Positions 9,391-18,058 of a stretch of 64,000 bases of DNA are shown here, one piece after another; the stretch's first letter is position 1, and each line of letters starts with the position of its first letter. The notes under the pieces were generated by a model that was not told the DNA's origin, made no database searches, and saw only the letters and a program-made list of their open reading frames with translations. Position numbers and translations under genes: made by a program. The stretch is from positions 372,001 through 436,000 of the forward strand of contig NZ_CP049863.1 of assembly GCF_011299575.1 (NCBI RefSeq), written 5' to 3'. Source of the stretch: Leucobacter viscericola. GTDB lineage: Bacteria; Actinomycetota; Actinomycetes; Actinomycetales; Microbacteriaceae.

Positions 9391-10120
9391 CGCTTGCCGG
9401 CCTGATCATGTACCCAACCCCGCGCACGGTTCGGATCATCGGGGGCTTTGCAGCCTCGATCTTTTTACGCAGGTACGAAATATTGAGCTCAACGACGGTA
9501 GAGCTGCCGTCGAACTCGCCGTGCCACACGCTCTCGTAAATGTGGGCTTTCGTCACAACCCGGCTTGGATTTTCCATCAGCACACGCAGCACTTCCAGTT
9601 CGGTCGACGTGAGGTCGATCACGTCGTCACCGCGCCGCACGTCAAAGCTGTTCTGATCCAGCGAGAGATCCCCCACTCGCAGCACGGCGTCATCTGTGAC
9701 GCGCAGCTTGCTGGAAGATCGTCGCGCGAGCGCGTGCACCCTGGCCACGAGTTCGTCAAGGCTGAAGGGTTTCGTCACGTAGTCATCGCCGCCAATGTCT
9801 AGGCCGGTGAGGCGATCCTGCATGGAGTCTCGTGCCGTCAAGAACAGCACCGGCACACCGTCGCCTTCGTCGCGCAGGCGCTGCAGCACCTCGAGCCCGT
9901 CAAGACCGGGCATCATGATGTCGAGCACAAGCACATCGGGTGCAAACTCCCGGATTGCCGCCAAAGCGTCCGCGCCGTTACTCGCGACCTGCGTCTCCCA
10001 GCCCTCGTAACGCAGCGCCATGCTGACCAGGTCGGAGAGCGCGGGTTCGTCGTCAACCACAAGCACGCGCGGTTTCTGATCCCGTGCGGTGTTTACCTCG
10101 CGCGACGTTTGTGTTCTCAT
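9383..10120 (-). CDS. OmpR/PhoB-family response regulator
   Basis: DNA-binding regulator phosphorylated by the kinase encoded next. The receiver domain covers about residues 18-130, with acidic pocket DD at 23-24, the phospho-accepting Asp at 67 (LVLDIMMPG) and the conserved Lys at 117 (DDYVTKPFS). The winged-helix output domain follows to the end (TELEVLRVLMENPSRVV, then RTVRGVGYMI). Length of 245 residues is normal. The pair lies between rpsD and the small gene before alaS, a junction that is often without it in relatives (inference), so it may be an insertion into a conserved block. A G-rich tract lies about 100 nt upstream of its start. Confidence 0.94.
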   Translation of the reverse strand: MRTQTSREVNTARDQKPRVLVVDDEPALSDLVSMALRYEGWETQVASNGADALAAIREFAPDVLVLDIMMPGLDGLEVLQRLRDEGDGVPVLFLTARDSMQDRLTGLDIGGDDYVTKPFSLDELVARVHALARRSSSKLRVTDDAVLRVGDLSLDQNSFDVRRGDDVIDLTSTELEVLRVLMENPSRVVTKAHIYESVWHGEFDGSSTVVELNISYLRKKIEAAKPPMIRTVRGVGYMIRPASDD

Positions 10121-10221
10121 GCCTCTAAGTCAGCCAGATGATCCTATGCGAATCGTGTGGACGAGCCGCCGATCCTCTGCAAACAGCCTCGCGTCGGCGC
10201 GGTTCGGCTCTGTTTGCGGCT

Positions 10222-10249
10222 CCCCCTCCCCGCCCCTCCCGCCCCTCCC
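10222..10249 (-). promoter_or_regulatory. G-quadruplex-capable tract upstream of the response regulator
   Basis: On the minus strand six runs of three to five G are separated by single bases (plus-strand C runs at 10222-10226, 10228-10231, 10233-10236, 10238-10240, 10242-10245, 10247-10249). This is the coding strand of the two-component operon, roughly 100 nt before its ATG, so either promoter DNA or leader RNA could fold into a very stable G4. Folding and function are inferred. Confidence 0.55.
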
Positions 10250-10335
10250 AATCGAGTGTGGCCAAATTGCTAGTTGGGAGCTTGCCAACCCGCAATATGA
10301 CTTCACCCGATTGGCAGGGATCGACAGGGAGATAC

Positions 10336-10371
10336 AAAAAATGGGGCACCGGCGAACCGGTACCCCATTTT
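10336..10371 (-). terminator. rho-independent terminator after rpsD
   Basis: An inverted repeat pairs AAAATGGGG (10338-10346) with CCCCATTTT (10363-10371) and ACCGG (10348-10352) with CCGGT (10357-10361), with one internal mismatch and a four-base loop. Read in the rpsD direction it ends in a run of six T, about 12 nt after the rpsD stop. Confidence 0.9.
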
Positions 10372-10382
10372 GAGACGCTGTC

Positions 10383-11012
10383 TTAGCGAGCTGCGTAGTA
10401 CTCAACCACGAGCTGCACTTCACAGGTCACGGGGACCTCAGCGCGCTTCGGGCGACGCAGCAGGCGAGCCTGCAGCTTGTCGAGTTCAACCTCGATGTAG
10501 CCGGGAACGTTCGGCAGAACCTCTGCGTGGCCGCCAGCAGCAGCAACCTGGAGGGGCTCGATAGCCTCGGAGCGCTCCTTCACGTGGATGAGCTGACCCG
10601 GCTTGACGCGGAACGAGGGACGGTCAACGATCTTGCCGTCAACAAGAATGTGGCGGTGCACAACCAGCTGGCGAGCCTGTGCGGTGGTGCGGGCAAAGCC
10701 TGCACGGAGCACGAGGGCATCAAGGCGCATCTCGAGGAGCTCAACCAGGTTCTCACCGGTCAGGCCGTCCTGACGACGGGCTTCCTTGAACGCGATAACA
10801 AGCTGCTTCTCGCGGATGCCGTACTGGGCGCGAAGACGCTGCTTCTCGCGCAGACGAACAGCGTAGTCGCTGTCGCTCTTACGCTTGGTGCGTCCGTGCT
10901 GACCGGGGCCGTACGGACGGCGCTCCATGTACTTGGCGGCCTTGGGGGTAAGTGCAATGCCCAGTGCCCGCGAGCGGCGGGTCTGTGAGCGGGTACGCGA
11001 CGTAGTAGACAC
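10383..11012 (-). CDS. rpsD: 30S ribosomal protein S4
   Basis: Primary 16S rRNA-binding protein that nucleates assembly of the small subunit. The 209-residue product starts with the actinobacterial N-terminus (STTSRTRSQTRRSRALG), and the S4 RNA-binding domain is seen as LDALVLRAGFARTTAQARQL. GTG 11012 is chosen because GAAAGGA lies 5 nt upstream and homologues begin there; the reading frame extends further upstream but without family similarity. It is monocistronic by sequence, with its own 239-nt upstream region after rarA and a strong terminator. In other bacteria S4 can repress translation through its leader; I do not see a recognisable S4 leader here. Confidence 0.97.
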   Translation of the reverse strand: MSTTSRTRSQTRRSRALGIALTPKAAKYMERRPYGPGQHGRTKRKSDSDYAVRLREKQRLRAQYGIREKQLVIAFKEARRQDGLTGENLVELLEMRLDALVLRAGFARTTAQARQLVVHRHILVDGKIVDRPSFRVKPGQLIHVKERSEAIEPLQVAAAGGHAEVLPNVPGYIEVELDKLQARLLRRPKRAEVPVTCEVQLVVEYYAAR

Positions 11013-11251
11013 GTGTATCCTTTCGAGTTTCTGACATTTCTTGCGACTTCTAACGAAATCGCGTGTTCTCTCGGCCACGCTGTGTCCGCATTGACCGGCC
11101 AGATCCAAGGATCAAGCAGCAATGCACGCGACACAGCACACCGTCTTCGGTGAGGGAACGACCAGCGCAGAAACCCGGCTACAGGGCGACTGCCACCCGC
11201 CTCTCGCTTGCAGCCAGCAGCAAGAAGTGGTGTAGGCCAACGGAAAGCTTA

Positions 11252-12580
11252 TCAGATGTCGCGGGTAATCTTGCGTATCTTCTCGAGGCGGTCGGCGATC
11301 TCGCGTTCGTGACCGCGCGGCACGGGTTTGTAGTATTCGCGATCCAAGAGCTCATCGGGAAGGTGCTGCTGTTTCGAGACGCCCATTGCCTCATTGTGGG
11401 GATACTTGTAGCCCTTGCCGTGGCCGAGGCGCTTTGCACCCGGGTAGTGTCCATCACGTAGGTGGATCGGCACCAAACCAAAGCGGCCGGCTTTGACATC
11501 AGCGATGGCACTGTCGATGGCAGTAATGACGGCGTTAGATTTTGGTGCGGTTGCGATGTATATCGTCGCTTCGGCAAGCGGGATGCGCGCCTCGGGCAGC
11601 CCGATGAGCTGCGTAGCCTCAGCGGCGGCGACCGCAATCAACAGGGCTTGAGGATCCGCCATCCCAACGTCCTCTGCAGCGTGCACCATGAGCCTGCGCG
11701 CAATAAAGCGAGGATCCTCCCCCGCTTCGATCATGCGGGCGAGGTAGTGAATGGCGGCGTCCGGGTCCGAGCCGCGCAGCGACTTAATGAAGGCGCTGAT
11801 CACGTCGTAGTGCTGATCGCCATTTTTGTCGTAGCGCAGCAGTGCACGATCAACAGAGACCGACACGATTTCGGCGGTGACAACGGGTGTCTCAGCGCCC
11901 TTTTTACCGGCGAGGGCAGATGCCCCTGCCGCCTCGAGACCGGTGAGGGCGCGACGAGCGTCACCCGAGGCGAGCTGCACGAGGGCGTCGAACGCCTCAT
12001 CTTCAAGGGAGATCGCACTGTCAAAACCGCGGGGATCCTCGACCGCACGAGTGAGTAGCGTGCGGAGCTCGTCGTCCTGCAGCGGCTCGAGTGTGAGCAG
12101 GAGCGAGCGCGACAGCAGCGGACTGATTACAGAGAACGAAGGATTCTCGGTTGTTGCGGCCACGAGCGTGACCCAGCCGTTTTCGACGCCGGGCAGCAAC
12201 GCGTCTTGCTGCGCTTTGGTAAAGCGGTGGATCTCGTCGAGAAAGAGAACCGTAGCGATGTCAAAGAGATCTCGGTCGTTCAGAGCGCGTTCCATGACGG
12301 TGCGCACGTCTTTAATGCCGGCGGTTACCGCGGAGAGCTCGACGAATCGGCGGCCGCTCGACTGGGCGATTGCCTGAGCAAGCGTTGTCTTTCCGGTACC
12401 GGGTGGACCCCACAGAATGATTGACACAGCGCCCCGCTGCGCCTCCCCCTCAGCCGCGAGAACTCGCAGCGGTGAGCCGGGTTTCAGCAGGTGTTGCTGC
12501 CCCACAACCTCGTCGAGAGAGCGCGGGCGCATGCGCACGGCGAGAGGTGCGGTATGCCCGGGAACAGCTGAGGTGGTCAC
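11252..12580 (-). CDS. rarA: replication-associated recombination protein A (RarA/MgsA)
   Basis: AAA+ ATPase of the clamp-loader clade that acts at stalled replication forks. The 442 residues show Walker A GPPGTGKT (about 58-65), Walker B VLFLDEIH, sensor AATTENPS and the C-terminal tetramerisation domain (from about [20 protein letters not shown]). Identity is clear. The GTG at 12580 has no spaced ribosome site; instead TAGCAT lies exactly 6 nt upstream, so the transcript is probably leaderless. It is divergent from the DUF349 gene and upstream of rpsD, the common actinobacterial order. Confidence 0.95.
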   Translation of the reverse strand: MTTSAVPGHTAPLAVRMRPRSLDEVVGQQHLLKPGSPLRVLAAEGEAQRGAVSIILWGPPGTGKTTLAQAIAQSSGRRFVELSAVTAGIKDVRTVMERALNDRDLFDIATVLFLDEIHRFTKAQQDALLPGVENGWVTLVAATTENPSFSVISPLLSRSLLLTLEPLQDDELRTLLTRAVEDPRGFDSAISLEDEAFDALVQLASGDARRALTGLEAAGASALAGKKGAETPVVTAEIVSVSVDRALLRYDKNGDQHYDVISAFIKSLRGSDPDAAIHYLARMIEAGEDPRFIARRLMVHAAEDVGMADPQALLIAVAAAEATQLIGLPEARIPLAEATIYIATAPKSNAVITAIDSAIADVKAGRFGLVPIHLRDGHYPGAKRLGHGKGYKYPHNEAMGVSKQQHLPDELLDREYYKPVPRGHEREIADRLEKIRKITRDI

Positions 12581-12586
12581 CCCACC

Positions 12587-12592
12587 ATGCTA
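12587..12592 (-). promoter_or_regulatory. leaderless promoter -10 box of rarA
   Basis: TAGCAT on the minus strand ends 6 nt before the rarA GTG. The TANNNT pattern at this spacing recurs at twelve other starts in the window. No clear -35 is seen. Confidence 0.5.
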
Positions 12593-12674
12593 TCCGTGCC
12601 GAGCTGTGGCATAGTGGGAGAGTCCAATCTGGTTGGCTATGAGTCAACCCCACTACCGACAGGTGAGTAGCACT

Positions 12675-13910
12675 GTGAGCGAAACGAGCAAAGAAACGCC
12701 CTGGGGCCGAGTTGACGAAGACCGCACGGTCTACGTTCGCGAGGGCGACTCTGAACGAGCCGTAGGCTCCTTCCCTGACGGAACTGCCGAGGAGGCACTC
12801 GCCTACTTCGCTCGCAAGTACGCGGATCTTGAGGGCCAGGTCACACTTCTTGAGGCCCGCATTGCGCGCGGCACCGCCGAGGGTTCCGTTGCCGAAACCG
12901 TCGCGAAACTTCAGGAGTCACTCGTTGAGCCAGCCGCTGTGGGCGATCTCGCATCGCTACGCGCGCGCGTCGAGAAGCTTGGTGGCAAGGCTGCTGAGCT
13001 CTCTGAGAAGCAGCAGGCCGAGCGAGAGGCTGCCCGGCAGGAAGCTCTCGCCCAGCGCGAGGCAATTGTTGTAGAGGCAGAAAGGTTGGCTGCCCAGCCG
13101 GAGACCTCCATTCGCTGGAAAGACACCAGCATGGCTCTGGAGAAGCTCTTCACCGAGTGGCAGACCATTCAGCGCAGCGGCCCCCAGGTCCCGAAATCTC
13201 AGGCTGACGCACTGTGGAAGCGGTTCCGTTCTGCCAGGCAGTCGTTTGACACGGCTCGCCGCACCCACTTCGCTCAGATGGATGCCAACAACAAAGACGT
13301 GAAGCAGCGCAAGGAAAAGATCATTGCTGCCGCCGAAGCTCTGGCTTCCAAGGGCACCGATGCGATCCCCGCGTACCGCTCACTGCTTGACGAGTGGAAG
13401 GCAGCCGGTCGCGCGAGCCGCAAGCTCGATGACCAGCTCTGGGCTCGGTTTAAGGCTGCTGGCGACGTGCTCTACGAGGCAAAGGCCGCAGAGGTCGCGC
13501 AGAGCAACGAAGAGTACGCAGCGAACCTGACCGCAAAGCAGGCACTGCTTGAAGAAGCAGAGCCGATTCTGAAGATCTCGGATCAGGTTGCGGCCCGAAA
13601 GCAGCTCACTGATATTCAGATCCGCTGGGACGAGGTCGGTCGTGTGCCACGTGAGGCTTTGCGTGATATCGAGGGTCGGCTGCGCAAGGTTGAGGATCAC
13701 GTTAAGGGCCTTGAAGAAGAGCACTGGCAAAAGACGAACCCCGAGACCAAAGCTCGCAGCGAGGGCCTGCGCGGGCAGCTCGAGACCTCGATTGCAGATC
13801 TGACCGCAGAAATCGAGGCGGCCAAGACTAAGGGCGATAAGAAGGCGCAATCCGATGCCGAGGCGAAGCTGCAGACGCAGCAGTCCTGGCTCGCGGCACT
13901 GGGCGACTAG
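12675..13910 (+). CDS. DUF349-domain coiled-coil protein
   Basis: A 411-residue, highly charged and largely helical protein with several DUF349-type repeats: W-containing units recur at about residues 145-180, 220-270 and 310-345 (for example KLFTEWQTIQRSG, LLDEWKAAGRAS, IQIRWDEVGRVP). Heptad-like Ala/Glu/Arg stretches suggest extended coiled coil. The family is common in actinobacteria, but its function is not established and I do not assign one. GTG 12675 is chosen because GGTGAG lies about 7 nt upstream; TTG 12633 and GTG 12663 are alternatives. It is divergent from rarA and ends in a strong hairpin terminator. Confidence 0.88.
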   Translation: MSETSKETPWGRVDEDRTVYVREGDSERAVGSFPDGTAEEALAYFARKYADLEGQVTLLEARIARGTAEGSVAETVAKLQESLVEPAAVGDLASLRARVEKLGGKAAELSEKQQAEREAARQEALAQREAIVVEAERLAAQPETSIRWKDTSMALEKLFTEWQTIQRSGPQVPKSQADALWKRFRSARQSFDTARRTHFAQMDANNKDVKQRKEKIIAAAEALASKGTDAIPAYRSLLDEWKAAGRASRKLDDQLWARFKAAGDVLYEAKAAEVAQSNEEYAANLTAKQALLEEAEPILKISDQVAARKQLTDIQIRWDEVGRVPREALRDIEGRLRKVEDHVKGLEEEHWQKTNPETKARSEGLRGQLETSIADLTAEIEAAKTKGDKKAQSDAEAKLQTQQSWLAALGD

Positions 13911-13927
13911 TCACTCGAGACGTCATT

Positions 13928-13968
13928 AAGGCCGTCTACCTTCGCTCACAGCGACGGTAGACGGCCTT
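13928..13968 (+). terminator. terminator after the DUF349 gene
   Basis: A perfect 13-bp inverted repeat, AAGGCCGTCTACC (13928-13940) with GGTAGACGGCCTT (13956-13968), encloses a further TCGCT/AGCGA stem. It lies 18 nt after the stop and is followed by TCTCATT. The U-run is weak, but the stem is strong. Confidence 0.88.
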
Positions 13969-14037
13969 TCTCATTGACTTATCCACAGATTTGTAAAACC
14001 TCGACCGTGGCCGCTTGAACTCGTGCAATCTGGTTTT

Positions 14038-14604
14038 ATGCCAGAACGATCCACGCTAACGCTCCCAAAGATCCCCGCAATCTACACCTGGCCCGTCGCG
14101 GTCAGATCTGCTGAAATCTTGCGAGGCACCCTGGTGCACTGCGGACCCGGATCTCGCCCCGTAGGATGGCCGGAGACCAGCCGCATACGCGCCACGGCCC
14201 TTGCGCCCTGGTACACGGAACATCGAGTCGCAGTGCGCATGAGCGCCGCCTGGATTTGGGGAGCCACTCGACACCCGGGCAAACCACTTCGGTTTGCGAC
14301 GCTTGGCGGGCGCCGCGCAGAGATGGTTTCCACGTCAATCATGACGCTGCAGCAGTTGCGTCTTGCAGACAGCGACGTGGTCTACTGCGACAGTTTCGCG
14401 GTGACCTCGCCTCTGCGCACCGCGTTAGACCTGCTGCGGGACCCCGAGGGCTTCGACGCGCGGAGCAGAGCCGCCTATCGCCTGCTGCTGCCACTCATTG
14501 CGGGAGGAGCGGACGCGGTGACGGCAAGACTCGTTGAGGGACCGCAGGCATACCGCAACGTCGCGCTCACTCGCATCAGAGGGGGTGAGCGCGACGGCTG
14601 TTAG
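14038..14604 (+). CDS. conserved protein resembling the C-terminal part of AbiEi-type antitoxins
   Basis: A 188-residue protein I can place only loosely. VRMSAAWIWGATRHPGKP, a central basic strand region and SPLRTALDLLRDPEGFD match the wording of actinobacterial proteins annotated as AbiEi-like antitoxin or as hypothetical. No partner nucleotidyltransferase toxin (AbiEii) lies next to it, so a toxin-antitoxin role is not supported. ATG 14038 is used; GTG 14023 is an alternative, and neither has a clear ribosome site. The gene converges on relA, with both stop codons sharing the 4-nt overlap TTAG (14601-14604). Confidence 0.65.
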   Translation: MPERSTLTLPKIPAIYTWPVAVRSAEILRGTLVHCGPGSRPVGWPETSRIRATALAPWYTEHRVAVRMSAAWIWGATRHPGKPLRFATLGGRRAEMVSTSIMTLQQLRLADSDVVYCDSFAVTSPLRTALDLLRDPEGFDARSRAAYRLLLPLIAGGADAVTARLVEGPQAYRNVALTRIRGGERDGC

Positions 14605-16850
14605 TTCGTAATGCGGTACACGTCGTAGACGCCGTCAATGCGTCGCACAGCGTTCAGCACGTGTTCGAGGTGGGTTGCGTTCGCCATCTCAAAGATGAAT
14701 CGGCTAATTGCGAGCCGGGAAGAGGAGGTATTCACCGATGCCGAGAGAATGTTCACGTGGTGCTCCGAGAGCGTGCGGGTCACGTCCGAGAGCAGCCCTG
14801 AACGGTCGAGGGCCTCCACCTGAATGTGTACGAGAAACACGGTCTTCTCGGTGGGCGCCCACTCAACATCAACCAGACGATCGGCCTGCTTCTCCAGCTG
14901 AGCAAAGTTGTGGCAGTCGGTCCTGTGAACTGAGACACCCTGCCCCTTCGTGACGAACCCGCGAATATCGTCGCCGGGAACCGGCGTGCAGCACTTTGCG
15001 AGCTTTGCGAGCACGTCTGAGGCACCCTTGACCACCACTCCACTCGTGGAGCCGGCTTTGGGAGCGCGCGGTGAATCGATGATTGGCATCGTCGCGAGAG
15101 CAGGCTCAGTCGATACCTGATCGTCAAATACAAGCGCCGACACCTTTTCGATGACCGACTGGGCCGACACGTGCCCCTCGCCGACGGCAGCGTAGAGGGC
15201 CGTGACATCTGCGTAACGCAGCTGCAGCGCAACCTGCTGCAGCGCGGCAGAGTTCATGACCTGGTGAAGAGGCATGCCCTGTTTGCGAAGCGCCTTGGTG
15301 ATCTCGACCTTGCCGGTCTCCGCCGCCTCGTCGCGACGCTCCTTAGTGAACCACTGGCGAATCTTGTTCTGCGCGCGCTTGCTCTTTACGAAATTGAGCC
15401 AGGCCTTATTGGGACCAGCGTTCGGGTCTTTTGAGGTGAAGACCTCAACAACGTCGCCGTTCTGAAGCGCCGTCTCAAGCGGCACAAGCCGCCCGTTCAC
15501 CCTGGCGCCCATCGTACGGTGGCCTACCTCGGTGTGGACCGCATAGGCGAAGTCCACCGTAGTTCCACCAGCGGGGAGGCCCACTACGCGCCCCTTTGGC
15601 GTGAAGACGTAGACCTCTTTTGCGCCGATCTCGAAGCGCAACGCGTCCAGGAACTCGCTTGGATCTTCAGTTTCCGCTTGCCAGTCAGAGATGTGCGCGA
15701 GCCAGGCCATGTCGTTCGAACTCGGCGCCTGCTGGCCCTGCTGCCGCTGCTTGTACTTCCAGTGAGCCGCAACACCGTATTCGGCCCGCTGGTGCATCTC
15801 AACAGTTCGAATCTGAATCTCGACCGCGCGCCCATCGGGGCCGATCACGGTCGTGTGCAGCGACTGGTAGAGATTGAACTTCGGGGTCGCGATGTAGTCC
15901 TTGAAGCGACCCGGAATCGGCGTCCAGCGCGCGTGTACGGCCCCCAGAACGGCGTAACAGTCACGGATCGAGTTCACCAGCACACGGATACCTACGAGGT
16001 CGTAGATGTCATCGAAGTCGCGGCCGCGCACGATCATCTTTTGATAGATCGAGTACAGCTCTTTCGGGCGTCCTGTCACCTCGCCACGGATCTTTGCGTC
16101 GCGCAGATCGGACTCGATCGACTGGATCACCGCTCCGACAACCTCATCCCGCTGCGGGTTGCGCTGCGAAACGAGGTTTTCAATCTCCGCGTAAAGCTTT
16201 GGCTTGAGCACTGCAAACGAGAGGTCTTCGAGCTCGGACTTCATCGACTGAATACCGAGCCGGTGCGCGAGCGGCGCGTAGATTTCGAGCGTCTCTTGAG
16301 CCTTACGCTTGGCAGACTCGCCCGAGACGAACCCCCAGGTACGTGCGTTGTGAAGGCGATCCGCAAGCTTGATGACAAGCACCCGAATGTCACGCGACAT
16401 CGCAACAACCATCTTGCGCACCGTTTCCGCCTGAGCGGAGTCGCCGTACTTCACCTTGTCGAGTTTGGTTACGCCATCCACAAGCATGGCGACCTCTTCG
16501 CCAAATTCAGCCGTGAGCTGCTCGAGCGAGTAGTCGGTGTCTTCGACAGTGTCATGAAGAAGCGCCGCTGCAATAGCCACTGGCGCGATGCCAAGGTCAG
16601 CGAGGATCTGAGCGACCGCAATCGGGTGAGTGATGTACGGCTCACCGCTGCGGCGTTTCTGGCCGCGGTGTGCTCGCTCCGCCACCGTGTACGCGCGCTC
16701 GATGATCGAAAGATCTGCGCGTGGGTAATTGCCTCGCACAGTGCGGATGAGCTGATCGACCGCTCCTGGAGCGCTACCGCGCGAAAAGATTCGCGGTACA
16801 AGACGCCTGAGCGAGGTTGTACCGCTTTGAGCCGTTTCGTTAACCGCCAC
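14601..16850 (-). CDS. relA: bifunctional (p)ppGpp synthase/hydrolase (Rel)
   Basis: Makes and degrades the stringent-response alarmones. The 749-residue long RSH protein has an N-terminal HD hydrolase domain (HRGQKRRSGEPYITHP, then LLHDTVEDT), a synthetase domain (GRPKELYSIYQKM, RDFDDIYDLVGIRV), a TGS domain (about 400-460) and a C-terminal ACT domain, so both activities look intact. The ribosome site decides the start: AGGAGG lies 6 nt before GTG 16850 and directly abuts the TTG at 16856, which is therefore too close. It lies downstream of secF after a terminator, in the usual actinobacterial yajC-secD-secF-relA order. Confidence 0.97.
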   Translation of the reverse strand: MAVNETAQSGTTSLRRLVPRIFSRGSAPGAVDQLIRTVRGNYPRADLSIIERAYTVAERAHRGQKRRSGEPYITHPIAVAQILADLGIAPVAIAAALLHDTVEDTDYSLEQLTAEFGEEVAMLVDGVTKLDKVKYGDSAQAETVRKMVVAMSRDIRVLVIKLADRLHNARTWGFVSGESAKRKAQETLEIYAPLAHRLGIQSMKSELEDLSFAVLKPKLYAEIENLVSQRNPQRDEVVGAVIQSIESDLRDAKIRGEVTGRPKELYSIYQKMIVRGRDFDDIYDLVGIRVLVNSIRDCYAVLGAVHARWTPIPGRFKDYIATPKFNLYQSLHTTVIGPDGRAVEIQIRTVEMHQRAEYGVAAHWKYKQRQQGQQAPSSNDMAWLAHISDWQAETEDPSEFLDALRFEIGAKEVYVFTPKGRVVGLPAGGTTVDFAYAVHTEVGHRTMGARVNGRLVPLETALQNGDVVEVFTSKDPNAGPNKAWLNFVKSKRAQNKIRQWFTKERRDEAAETGKVEITKALRKQGMPLHQVMNSAALQQVALQLRYADVTALYAAVGEGHVSAQSVIEKVSALVFDDQVSTEPALATMPIIDSPRAPKAGSTSGVVVKGASDVLAKLAKCCTPVPGDDIRGFVTKGQGVSVHRTDCHNFAQLEKQADRLVDVEWAPTEKTVFLVHIQVEALDRSGLLSDVTRTLSEHHVNILSASVNTSSSRLAISRFIFEMANATHLEHVLNAVRRIDGVYDVYRITN

Positions 16851-16937
16851 GTTCAACCTCCTTTGACAAACTGAACGTTACACCACACGGCGCTATTCCT
16901 ACTAAACGGGCCGCACCGTCGGCGCCAACACAGAAAA

Positions 16938-16994
16938 AGATGGTGCCTAAGAACGTTGGATTCGTCTGGAACCCGCCATTCTTAAGCACCATCT
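16938..16994 (-). terminator. terminator after secF
   Basis: Long inverted repeat with arms at 16938-16953 and 16979-16994 (AGATGGTGCCTAAGAA with TTCTTAAGCACCATCT, one mismatch) and a 25-nt loop. Read in the secF direction the stem is followed by TTTTTCTG. It separates secF from the relA promoter region. Confidence 0.88.
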
Positions 16995-17016
16995 CATTCT
17001 AGAGAGGGCTGCGCGA

Positions 17017-18057
17017 CTACTTGGTCGCTTCTGCCTCCACAGTTTCTTCGTCGTCGGACTTCTCCGCCTCGCGTGCACGCAGCTTCAACACCTTGGCGTC
17101 GTGCTCCTTGATCGCGGGCTCCCCCTCGCGCAACTGCGAGTAGATGGGCGCTGCGACAAAGATGGTCGAGTAAGCACCCGCAAAGATACCGATGAACAGA
17201 GCGAGCGAAATATCGCGCAGTGTTCCAGCACCGAGCACAAACGCGCCAATGAAGAGAATCGACGCGACCGGCAGCAGCGCAACGATCGAGGTGTTGATCG
17301 AGCGGACCAGGGTCTGGTTCACACCAAGGTTCACCGACTCAGCAAAGGTACGATGATCGCTCACTTCGCCGGCTGACGTGTTCTCACGAATCTTGTCAAA
17401 CACCACAACGGTGTCGTAGAGCGAGTATCCGAGAATCGTCAAGAAGCCGATCATCGCGGCGGGCGTAATCTCGAACCCGGTTATGAGGTAGATACCCGCC
17501 GTGATTACGAGGTCGTGGAAGAGGGCAATCATGGCCGCAAGCGACATCTTCCAGGTGCGGAAGTAGAGTGCCATCACCACTGCCGCAAAGACGATAAACA
17601 CGATCAGAGCCACGATGGCTTGTCGAGTAATATCTTGTCCCCAGGCAGGGCCGATGTAGGAGAAGGTCACTTCACTCTCATCGACGTTGTAAGCCTTAGC
17701 GAGGGCAGCGATGACTTCCTGGTTCTCGTCGTCTTTGAGTGACCCCGTCTGAACTCGAATGTCAGAAGCGCCGAGTTCGGTGACGCGCGGATTGCTCGAG
17801 GGCACCACGTCGGTCACAACTTTTTCAGCGGCGCCCGAGTCACGATCCTGCCCCTCTGTGAGGTGCACCTGGAACTGGCTACCGCCCGTGAACTCGATGC
17901 CGAGGTTTGGAGAACCACGCAGAAGCGCACCGAACAGGCACACCAGAATCAGGATCAGTGAGATGAGGTACCAGGTCTTGCGCCGACCGATAAAGTTGAT
18001 CGACTTTTCACCGGTGTAGAGCGCGTTTCCGAACTCTGAGAATGAGCGGCGAGCCAT
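17017..18057 (-). CDS. secF: protein translocase subunit SecF
   Basis: Membrane partner of SecD that uses the proton-motive force to help Sec-dependent export. The 346 residues have one N-terminal membrane segment, an extracytoplasmic loop with GIEFTGGSQFQV, and a C-terminal block of five segments including GYSLYDTVVVFDKIREN, the SecF signature. ATG 18057 is fixed by AAAGGAGAG 5 nt upstream and by the family N-terminus; the frame continues far upstream inside secD. It follows the secD stop by 1 nt and ends in an acidic Glu-rich tail. Confidence 0.96.
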   Translation of the reverse strand: MARRSFSEFGNALYTGEKSINFIGRRKTWYLISLILILVCLFGALLRGSPNLGIEFTGGSQFQVHLTEGQDRDSGAAEKVVTDVVPSSNPRVTELGASDIRVQTGSLKDDENQEVIAALAKAYNVDESEVTFSYIGPAWGQDITRQAIVALIVFIVFAAVVMALYFRTWKMSLAAMIALFHDLVITAGIYLITGFEITPAAMIGFLTILGYSLYDTVVVFDKIRENTSAGEVSDHRTFAESVNLGVNQTLVRSINTSIVALLPVASILFIGAFVLGAGTLRDISLALFIGIFAGAYSTIFVAAPIYSQLREGEPAIKEHDAKVLKLRAREAEKSDDEETVEAEATK

Positions 18058-18058
18058 G

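Noticed and set aside
11013..11251. S4 autoregulatory leader before rpsD.
   Set aside because: The 239-nt region shows no pseudoknot or strong stem that I can recognise as an S4 site; kept as plain upstream region.
15519..16874. Long open frame on the plus strand opposite relA (about 450 codons).
   Set aside because: It is antisense to a well-supported Rel gene, has no ribosome site or family wording, and reflects the codon bias of high-GC DNA.
16937..16994. Attenuator or riboswitch before relA.
   Set aside because: Its orientation, distance from the secF stop and T-run on the minus strand fit a secF terminator better.
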